Source: Cinnamomum chago (Eukaryota > Streptophyta > Magnoliopsida > Laurales > Lauraceae). From it: 64,000 nt of DNA. Position 1 is the first letter of the stretch; the number at the start of each line of letters is the position of its first letter. Shown one piece after another: positions 33,216 to 42,100 of the stretch. A program made the translations under genes and the position numbers. The stretch lies in assembly GCA_038049695.1 (NCBI GenBank), contig CP142453.1, positions 36,307,501 to 36,371,500 on the forward strand. Direction: 5' to 3'. A model generated the notes under the pieces. It ran no database searches, was not told the DNA's origin, and saw only the letters and a program-made list of their open reading frames with translations.

Positions 33216-33483
33216 TACTCCTTGTTTTTTTTTTTTTTTGAAAAACTTCTGGAGGCCAAAACAGCTGTTTCTGAACCTATTTTGGACTTTTGACACCATC
33301 AATCACCGCCATAGGCGGTGAGTTCTGGGGCTCGTCGAGAGCTTAGATTTAATTTGTACACCCCGTTTTGGAGCACCTTGGGCGAGCCTGGGCTGCTTGG
33401 GGGAGCCGGGGCTGCCTTGTGAGCTTTGGGCGCTATGGGGCTGCCTTGTGAGCTTTGGGCGAGCTAAGTGGGTCAGGCCCCGC

Positions 33484-33858
33484 TGGAGATAGGCTGCCTG
33501 TTTGAGAACAGTGCAGAGGTAGGTCAAGCTTTTTGACGACCCGCGAGAGAGCCGCTAAGCTGAAGATAGGCCGCCTGTTTGAGAACAGTGCAGAGGTAGG
33601 CCAAGCTTTTTTGGCGACCCGCGAGAGAGCCGCTAAGCTGGAGATAGGCCGCCTGTTTGAGAACAGTGCAGAGGTAGGCCAAGCTTTTTTGGCGACCCGC
33701 GAGAGAGCCGCTAAGCTGGAGATAGGCTGCCTGTTTGAAAACAGTGCAGAGGTAGACCAAGCTTTTTTGACGACCCGCGAGAGAGCCGCTAAGCTGGAGG
33801 TAGGCTGCCTGTTTAAAAACAGTGCAGAGGCAGGTCACGCTTTTTTGGGCGACCCACG
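33484..33858. repeat. 78-bp tandem repeat downstream of gag
   Basis: GACCCGCGAGAG-type starts occur at 33538, 33616, 33694 and 33772, with a variant at 33851 (period 78, last 79), about 4.7 copies. Since 78 is a multiple of 3, the array stays open in several frames. On the gag strand and frame it would encode a 26-residue repeat (for example KKAWPTSALFSNRRPI). Confidence 0.9.
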
Positions 33859-35184
33859 AGATGATTCACCTCGCCTAGACCTGTTGATTTCCTCAGCGTT
33901 CATATATTTTTGAGCTTTTGCCAATAGTTCTGGCATGCTCTTTGGTGGTCGCTTCATTATTGAAAAAAAGAAACTGGATGAACGGAGGCCTCCTAGAAAG
34001 GCGGTCATGGTGACTTTGTCATTGGGCTCTTCGATTTGGAGGACCTCCTCGTTAAAACGAGTGAGGTAACTCCTCAGACTCTCATCTGGATCCTGCTTTA
34101 TGCTGAGTAGGTGTGCGGCAGGCTTCTGGTGGCGGCGCCTACCGATAAAGTGTGAGACGAAAGATCTGCTCAACTCTCCAAAGGTGGCTATGGATGCTTG
34201 GGGGAGATTCGCAAACCACTGCCGAGCGGAACCCTTCAATGTAGTTGGGAATGCCCTGCACATTATCTCGTCAGGGATATTATGCAGCTGCATTCTTGTT
34301 TTGTACGTCTCCAGATGGTCCAGTGGATCCTTCGTTCCATCGAAGGTCTCCACGGATGGCATCTTGAACTTCCGAGGGAGTGGGTAGTTCACCACATCAG
34401 GTTTGAACGGTGAATCCGTTCGCCCAACCAGATAATCTACCGTCTCCGGTGCCTTCACCTTTATGGCGTTGAAGGCATTGCCAATCTGATTTTGCATCTC
34501 TTTGATCTTCTCGTCCCAAAGGTTGGGGGCTTCTCTGGATTGACCTTGGAACTGGCTCTCGTCTTCCAGGCTGTAATTTCCACTTCCCATCTCCTGGAAA
34601 TCAGGATCCTCGTGATTGGAAGCAAAGGGAGGAGGTGAAAGCCCACCGCGATTCGACCCGCCCGGGGGAGGGGGTACATCGAGATGAGCGCGGCCTTCAG
34701 GATCAACCAGGAGCCTTCCGTGCGGGACGACCGGCGGAGCTCCAGCAGACGTCCCCTGGGCGTGGGCGCCATGATGACGGGCGCCCTGGGCGCCATGAGG
34801 ATGGGCGCCCAGGGCTTGGGCGCCCAGTTGCAGTCCTCTACCCTGGGCGCCCAGGGGTTGGGCGCCCAGGTGAAGGCGGCCTCGATTGGCGCCTCGTCCC
34901 CGGGCGTGCTGACGGGCGCCCGGGTGAGGTGCCCCTCTGCGTCGAGCAACCAGTTGCTTCGAGAGTGGTGCTTCCTGCGGTCCTGCACCTAGTGCTCCTC
35001 CTTGACTCGCCAGCATGAGCTGCAGTATTTGTTGGTTTTGAGTTACCAACTGTTGCATGGTCTCCAGCATCTGCTGGGGAGAGGGAGCGGGAGCATTCGG
35101 TACAGGGTTGGTCGGTGGAGGATTACCCTCGCCCTCGCGCGAGGGGTTACCATCTTGTCGCCTTGTTGATTTGGTGATCGGCAT
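33835..35184 (-). CDS. Gag protein of the Ty3/gypsy-type element
   Basis: 449 codons, intact. The N-terminal 90 residues are Pro/Gln-rich and the next 80 are dominated by Gly-Ala-Gln/His repeats (LGAQPLGAQGRGLQLGAQ) encoded by GGGCGCCC palindromes. An acidic linker follows. The retrotransposon gag core lies at about residues 255-400: FKMPSVETFDGTKDPLDHLE, RAFPTTLKGSARQWFANLP and FGELSRSFVSHFIG are the diagnostic motifs. There is no CCHC zinc knuckle. The stop (33837-33835) coincides with the start of the 78-bp array, where sister units have TGG in place of this TGA. Gag would form the particle that packages the element's RNA; pol must come from elsewhere. Confidence 0.92.
   Translation of the reverse strand: MPITKSTRRQDGNPSREGEGNPPPTNPVPNAPAPSPQQMLETMQQLVTQNQQILQLMLASQGGALGAGPQEAPLSKQLVARRRGAPHPGARQHARGRGANRGRLHLGAQPLGAQGRGLQLGAQALGAHPHGAQGARHHGAHAQGTSAGAPPVVPHGRLLVDPEGRAHLDVPPPPGGSNRGGLSPPPFASNHEDPDFQEMGSGNYSLEDESQFQGQSREAPNLWDEKIKEMQNQIGNAFNAIKVKAPETVDYLVGRTDSPFKPDVVNYPLPRKFKMPSVETFDGTKDPLDHLETYKTRMQLHNIPDEIMCRAFPTTLKGSARQWFANLPQASIATFGELSRSFVSHFIGRRRHQKPAAHLLSIKQDPDESLRSYLTRFNEEVLQIEEPNDKVTMTAFLGGLRSSSFFFSIMKRPPKSMPELLAKAQKYMNAEEINRSRRGESSRGSPKKA
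34735..34965. repeat. GGGCGCCC palindrome cluster inside gag
   Basis: At least six GGGCGCCC sites (near 34778, 34803, 34819, 34845, 34859, 34914) fall within the reading frame and encode the GAQ/GAH repeat of Gag. It uses the same word as the three non-coding islands 31620-33215. Confidence 0.85.
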
Positions 35185-35215
35185 GGCTTTGTTGAAAAAA
35201 GGAAATTCTTTTCGT

Positions 35216-35233
35216 TTCCCACAGACGGCGCCA
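35216..35233 (-). promoter_or_regulatory. Primer-binding site
   Basis: Minus strand TGGCGCCGTCTGTGGGAA begins three bases inside the 5' LTR edge. The first eight bases fit the TGGCGCCG class used by several plant gypsy elements; the matching tRNA was not determined. Confidence 0.65.
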
Positions 35234-35236
35234 AAC

Positions 35237-35776
35237 TGATGATGCCAAAAAGTGGCTTTCGGACACCACCGGTCGAGTGATATGCAATTAATGTAGAAAT
35301 TAATGAAGAGAGAGAAAGTTTATAGTGGTTCGGTCAGTATGACCTACGTCCACTTTAAATGATCACTTTACTGCTCTGATGAGGAGATTACAAAGTAGTC
35401 AGATACAATAATGATGTGAAGAATTCTAGAGATCCCCTTTCCTTTGTTAGGACTCCTCCTTCTATACTCTTTCTCCAACGGATGGGGAGATTCTCCAGGG
35501 ATCTCCAATGATGTACGCTCCAGTCTGGTGGAGTCTTCCGAACTCTCCTCAACAGATGAGCAGATAAAATTTCCTCTGCGGGAATTGGTAAAAGCAGGTA
35601 GGTGAAACGACACGAGGACTTCTTCCTTCAGTGGATTTGGATCCGGCCACAATGGGTAGATCAAGACCTGAGCTTATCATGGACTAAGGTCAGTTTGACC
35701 CGACCCGTCGTCGTGGACCGAGCCACCTGGGCCTAACCTGTCATTGCGGACCGAACTATTTGGGCCTGGCCCATCA
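35237..35776 (-). repeat. 5' LTR of the gag-only element
   Basis: 540 bp, bounded by TG...CA on the plus strand and followed by the ATATT duplication. Near-identical to 30950-31489. Confidence 0.95.
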
Positions 35777-35959
35777 ATATTGATCTTATTCATTATGCAA
35801 AGGAGGAAGATTGTAATAAAATGAGAACTTGATTCAATCCATATGGGAAAATAATATTGTGGATTAGCTTAAAACCATTCCTCTCGGTGAGATGATGTGT
35901 ACTGTTGGATATTTCGTAACAAGCGACTTTCAAAGTCTTAAAGAGACACTTGAGTGTGC

Positions 35960-36206
35960 CATTTGTGTCTCATGGGCTAAGTAGATGCAACCCAATAACA
36001 GCTCCGTACCGTTTTTATCTAGCAGGGTTTGAACCCCGGGTATGTCACACCTCTTTCCCGACCTCCTTTCCCACTTGTGTCGGTTTTCTTCTCTTGTGTG
36101 TGGGCTTCCTTCCCACTTAAGTGAGCTGCTTTTCCATATATATGTGAGCTCTTTCTTGAGTCCCAGCCCCCTTGGCTCGGTTACAAACAAAAAAAAAAAA
36201 AAAAAA
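35960..36206 (+). mobile_element. Possible tRNA-derived SINE
   Basis: A-box-like TGGGCTAAGTAG (35973-35984), B-box-like GGTTTGAACCCC (about 36026-36037) and an A run ending at 36206 are in SINE order and spacing. No target duplication was found, so the call is tentative. Confidence 0.4.
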
Positions 36207-38900
36207 GGTAGTTGCGACCCAATCTAAATGGATTGCTTTCAATTTTATTTAAGAAGCCCAAATTCAAGTTCTGTTAGATGCAACAACACAACTAAAACTT
36301 TGAATAGAAATAACCTCTTGCTGGCGTGTTAATTTAGCCCATTGAAATGGGTACCCGGTCCGGCCCAAGCCCAAAAACACAAGGCTTTTAAAACAAATTG
36401 AGCCTAGCAGGCTTGGCTTGGACAATTATTTGAAAGCCCGGTCAAAATGGAACTGGAAATGGACAGAGCATGCCCAGCTTGTTCAGGCTCGGGCCTGCCC
36501 AGTTGCAATATTATTTTACTAATTTTTATATATTTCAATGGGAACCCTCCAAAATGTCTCTTCCCTCCACCATTTCTCATGAATTCAATCACTTCCCACT
36601 CCACACTAAAAACTCACACCATGAATTGGCAGTGGACTCAATTTGATACTTAGACTAGATCCACTATTGAGTTTAGGTTTGAAATTTTTGATAGATTTAT
36701 CACCCTTCATTTTGAACACTTAATATCTACTATTTAGTATCTAAGCATTTTGAAATGTGATCAAGCTGAAATTTGGTCCGCCCCTTATCCAGCCATCATC
36801 ATCATCTTTATTAATAGAGCTTCACCCAATAAGAAGAAAAAAGACGTCTCCATTGATGAAAATGCCAAAGCCCGGGCCGGCCCATCCCAAGCCCGTATGG
36901 GATGGGATTTTACATAGACCCGCTCAATTTAGGGCCCAGATTGGACAATCCCAGGCAAGCCCGTCCAATATTCAGGACGGAATTCGACAACCCATGCCGT
37001 CCCATTAACAGGCCTCCAGCATCCAAGTTTCTGAGAGACAGAACCGTAGCAAACTGAGACAAAACTTCAGTAACTGAGACTATTTCTCAGAACCCATTCC
37101 TCTCCCTCTTCTTTGTTTATTTTTTCCAGTTTTAAGGGCAATTCAATATTTCCATCTCAGTTGTATAGACCTTGAGATAGTATCGGACATTGTATCCTAT
37201 GACAGAATTTCGTTAAAACCACGGAAGATTGATGCCTTTAAAAAAAATGCCTTGATTGATTTGCCTTGCACATTTGCATTCTTTAATTCATTTTCACACT
37301 TCTACCTAGCATTATTCCAACCTCTATTTCCAACATGTACTGCTATGAGGAAGAATAAGCCTGTTCACATTCCATTATGTCATCCTTTGATGGAACCCAA
37401 CTCTCCGATGGCAAGCCTTGGGATTGGGACACGCCGTTGAAACAAAATTGTAAGAAACATTCCACTCATGAATTAAGTTTATGGTTTTATGCGAGGCGTA
37501 ATGTTTAATGTTAGAAAACCAATATTCAGCAAGTCCTACTTGATTGGGACTGGCTTATTCTTCTAAAATCTTTATGAAGAGCAGGTAATATATCATGGGG
37601 TCTAATTTTAACTGAAAAAAGTTGATGTAAGATTTGGGAGGTCCCAATCATTAGGGAATCCAGCTGTGCTATGATTTTTGCATATGAGGTCTATGTTGCA
37701 AGTCCTGGACTCTACTGCCTTTAAATTTTACTTGCACCCCCCCCAAAAAAAAAAAAAAAAAAAAAAATGGTACTTCCATTTGCAAGATAGGGACAAGCAG
37801 CAACAACACAAAAAGATAGAAGCTGAGAAAAGATGTTCACCTTTTTCAGCAGAATTTTGTAGATAATGGTCCCAAGGCAGACTTTCACATCAACTAGTTG
37901 AGAGTGGTTTTGTGGTTTTCACTCTGTTTAATCTGTTGTTGGTCCTTGTTGAACTTTCTTTTGATCTTTTCTCTTTGTCAATAAATTTTCCTTTTCTTAG
38001 GAAAGAAAAGACGGGAAGTTGTTTGTGTGTCACTAAATCATATGAAATTAAAAGGTAAAAAAAAAAAAAACCTTTTATTGTGACGGAAAATTAAGAAGCA
38101 AGAATGGCCATTCAAGAATCAATCTTCACTAATCTTACAGAGACTCCCAAACCATCTCCAAGTAAGCCCATAGACTCAATCGAGGCTTCACCCAGTACCA
38201 ACGCACATCATCCATTCCCATTACTAGGCCCCAACAACAAGCGATAGTGTTTCCCAGCCTCACCCATACCATGCCCACCCAAATAGGATTAAAGGAATCT
38301 CCAAGCCAAAGTAATAGGTAAGAACACTCCCAATCCCAACATTTACAAAGATCCTCACTTGCATTCGGTGAAACGATTTGGATTCTGGAGAAGCTTGGGC
38401 TCAGTTTATTAACAGTGCATTGGCTGCTATCCATCATTCATTTATTCTTCATTTGGACTTTCAGCTTATATAGCCCCAGCCTCTAATAGAAAAACAACTG
38501 AGATAATTTTACTATAAACAATCAAAGACTGCCGCTGTATCTAGTGCTCTCACACTCTTTACCATATTTACGTAAGATGCCCCCTCAGTGACCACTTATA
38601 TTTTTTCTGGAAAATAATTGGTCGTAAATCATTGCAAAATAGTAGGTCGTAAGTCACTTCACTATTCAAGGATTCAATCGTCAGCTAGGGATGCTAAATC
38701 TCTGAAAATTGGCACAAACCACACTGCTCGAGTTAGAATGTGCCCGGAAGACCAAAAATCCCTCTTATGGTCCACAGATTCTGAGCAAGGCCACTGCCCA
38801 GCTAGACTTAATCGGTTCTCTGTGCTGCACACCACAAAGCCATGCATATATTCAGCCTAACAGAAAGCTAGAAGCTGTGAGAATACAGTTGCACTAAAAA
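36207..38900. other. Intergenic, no gene recognised
   Basis: It contains GC-richer GGCCC/CCCGG-rich patches at 36350-36510 and 36860-37020, poly(A) runs near 37746 and 38058, and chance open frames. The 100-codon minus-strand frame at 38437-38135 has a TATATAAG upstream but no family resemblance. Confidence 0.45.
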
Positions 38901-38903
38901 TTC

Positions 38904-39150
38904 CATTCCATTCAATTTGTTTTCTCAGTTCAACATTGTTTGTTAACAAGGGCTAGTAATGACATAAGGCCGCAATCCTCTCTAGCTCAATTCCATTAGA
39001 CAAAATAGGCTTACTCTACTAAACTTAAATTTCATTCAGGTTGTTTTCTCAATTCAACATTGTTGGTTTACAAGTGCTAGCCTTGACATAAGACCGAAAT
39101 GCTTCCTATTCAACTCCGTAAGACAAAATAGGTTCATGCTAAGCAAATAA
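38904..39150. repeat. About 123-bp tandem duplication at the FKBP62 3' end
   Basis: CATTCAATTTGTTTTCTCAG (from about 38908) and CATTCAGGTTGTTTTCTCAA (from about 39031) begin two divergent copies that run to AGACAAAATAGG in each. It lies just downstream of the FKBP62 stop, so it is probably in the 3' UTR. Confidence 0.75.
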
Positions 39151-39195
39151 AACCAAGGCAGAAAAGGGGAAGCAAACACCTCCACTTCTCACTCA

Positions 39196-42100
39196 TTAAG
39201 CACTGTCAACACTCATGGGTTCTGTCTCCTGTTTAGCCGCAGCCAGATTTGTTGATTTCTGCAATTTGAAAGATGAAGCATATCAGCATCGGTAAGGTAA
39301 AAATACTAAAAGTAGCAGTATTCTCAAATAAGCAAAAGGATTGGTTATCTGGGCAGTGGAACCAAGAGAGAACAATCCCGCCACTGTGTGGACCACACAC
39401 ACTGCAACTAGAGACCTCTTTCTCAAATTAGGAGGGATCCTGTATACTCACATTGGATTCTAACTGCTCCAACTTGCTCATTTTAGCAAATATGTTGCCA
39501 TAGAACTTAGCATCCTTCTTGTTGTACTCTTTCACCTTTTCCTTTAGGGTCTTGTACTCCAGCTTGACATCTCTGATGAATTACAACAAGCACGCCACAC
39601 GCAATAAATGAGTGGGTAAAGCTTACAAGAAGAGTAGAGAGAAGAATGCAGACATTGGTACCAAGCAGGAGCATACCTATTGTCGGGATCAATTTCAAGA
39701 GCCTTCTTGATATCAAGCTCAGCCAGATCCAAATCCACTAGCTGGATATATGCTTGGGCCCTCCTATAAAGGGCTTTCACATTTCTGCTATCAATCTCCA
39801 GCACCTGGCAAAGTCGAAGTAAACCAAGTAAATCCAACACTAGAATTGTTAGCTCACACAGCTCAAAGCAACATCATCCAGTATAATTCAATCATTTTGG
39901 GTGCACTTAGATGTGCATCAACTCGTCCCAACTAACTTAAATTTATTGGCCAAGTGCTAGATTAACCATTAAATTCTTATGGAACAGCTAAAAACAGGGT
40001 TTAATTCTAACAGCAGTGTTATACCCTTTCCTACCAAAGATCAATATTCAGCATTTGGAAAAATTGTGATGCGCGATAAAAATGCCCATATCACCCACCT
40101 AATGGCATTTCTTCCCATAACAATCCAACTACAGTATAATTAATTAGCCATCTGTTAGGCCACTGCATTCAACTGCTGCAGTTAAGCATGCATCCAAACA
40201 TAAACGAAAACATGTAAACTACCACATATATCATTGGCTGAGATGAACATACATACCTTACTGCACAGCTTTACTGCCTCTTTGTAATCCTTGAGCTTCA
40301 GCTTGCAAGCAGCATTGTTGAGATTGCAAGTGGCCTTAAGAACCTTAGATTGCTTCTTCTCCTCTTCACTGAAAGAGCTGTCGTATTCAATGAACTTTGC
40401 TGCCTATTTCAAAGGAAGAAGAAAACCAAAAAATATATATTGAGGATACAATTCATAAATTAAACAAATTACGAAAGGACTATAAATAAGAAAACCACCT
40501 CATGCGTTGCATCATTTTACCTTCTCATATTTCTTAGAGGCCCTTGCATATTTACCCACTTTGAACAATGCATTGCCTTCTTCCTTCTTCTTCCCTGCAG
40601 CTTCAATCTTTTCCGCATTGTTCATATCCCATGACTCTTTATCCTGGAAGGTAAGCGTGATGTGTCAGATGGCTAGAGAGAGAATAAAATACTGAAAACC
40701 AAGAACTAAAAATTCTTTGAACCAACTAACCTTCTCAAATGAAATAAGCTCAACCTCATAGTTCACAGTAGAATTAGCGGGGACCACAGCTAAATCCTGT
40801 GTTGATTCAGTAGAAGAGTAAGCATATTCAGGAGCAATTGTCACCAATGCAACCTCCCCTTTCTTCATTGTCAACACCGCTAGGTCCAGTCCATCAATAA
40901 CTTGCTCTGTTCATGGTCCAAAATCCATCACAGCTAGCCCATATTCAAACCAGTAAAATCACAAGCAAAAGTCAATCAAAGGAGAACCACCATTACCTTC
41001 ATCAGTCTTGAACTCAAATGGCTCCTCCTCATCATGACCCTTTTTCAAAAATATGGTCCCATCTTGCAACCTCCCAATCAATTTAACTGGCACCATCAAT
41101 CAACCAAACTGAAGTCAGCATGCATCTTTGATATATAACTAACAGGTAAAAGAAGTAATTCTTTTCAAACCATCCCCACCTTTGACAACAGCCCCATCAT
41201 TTGGACGTTCATATCCTTCTCCTTCCTTAAGGATCTTCTTCATAACCTTCTTGTCCTTGGTAACTTCTGACACAGTCTTCCAAGACACCAACTCCAGTTC
41301 TATGAGAACTGATGCATTGGGTGGGACAGCACCCTCATTACCAGAATGAGCTCTACCATTCTCTCCAAATCCATCTAAGTCACATAACAATAGCATTAGA
41401 AGGTAGAAATTCTTACAAGTGTTGCAACAACAACAACAACTGCAATGCTTATGAAACCACCAGACTTACATTGAGGCTTCACAGTCAACAACACCTTTTC
41501 TCCCTTCTTCATAGTTTTCAAAGCTTTTGACAAAGCAGGACAAAAGTACCCTGATCGCATTATCCCACTAACGTTAGATAACTTTATAAGTTAATCGCCA
41601 AAAACAGTAGCTTAAAAACCATGTAGAAAACCAACCATCGCTAACAGTAAATTCCACTCCATCAGATTTGGATATCACAGTTCCATCCTCAAGCCGGGCT
41701 TCATATTTCACTGCATAAGCAAAAGGAATCAAAAGCATTAAAACTAAGGAACATATTTAAATCTTGCAGCACCCCATAAGGATGCAAAGTTATAGCCAAC
41801 ATAGGTCTTGCCCTACGGTGGCATGCAGGGTTCTTGCAGCATCCTAAGAAGGATGCAAAATTGCAGCCTACACAGGTCTTGCCCCTTCAATGACATCCCA
41901 GGTTATGATCCCCATCAATGTTTGCTGAAGAATAAATGACCACAGGTTAGTGTGCACGTGCAGAAGATACAGAGCACACAAAAGGGCATAGGATTAGAGG
42001 GTCTGCAGGACCATGGGATTGGTTTGCATAAAACACACGCTGCAGCATGAAAAGGCATGCATTATTGAGATTCTAAGTTGGATTTACTGGTTTTCAGTGT

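Larger units (their letters stand above)
30950..35776 (-). mobile_element. Young gag-only Ty3/gypsy element (TR-GAG type) carrying host gene pieces
   Basis: 4,827 bp with 540-bp LTRs at both ends and a perfect 5-bp duplication ATATT (30945-30949, 35777-35781). On the minus strand the order is 5' LTR, primer site, gag, non-coding interior, purine tract, 3' LTR. No protease, integrase, reverse transcriptase or RNase H is recognisable, so mobility would need enzymes in trans; gag-only elements of this design are known in plants as TR-GAGs. The interior holds fragments resembling eRF3 and UPL3 in antisense. The LTRs differ at about two of 540 positions by eye, indicating very recent insertion. 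Confidence 0.93.

Noticed and set aside
31632-33302. Several overlapping open frames of 80-195 codons on both strands, rich in Ala, Arg, Gly and Pro
   Set aside because: They follow from the GC-rich GGGCGCCC islands (few stop codons) and overlap each other in all frames. Only the eRF3-like and UPL3-like stretches have family resemblance, and those are fragmentary.
33533-33913. 126-codon plus-strand frame with an ATRERAAKLEIGRLFENSAE repeat
   Set aside because: It is the shadow of the 78-bp array, whose period is a multiple of three. It is antisense to gag, with no gene context.
34100-35018. Plus-strand open frames and a second minus-strand frame within gag
   Set aside because: Overlap the intact gag frame; composition artefacts.
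38135-38437. 100-codon minus-strand frame with TATATAAG upstream
   Set aside because: No recognisable domain, composition not protein-like, and no splice or homology support.
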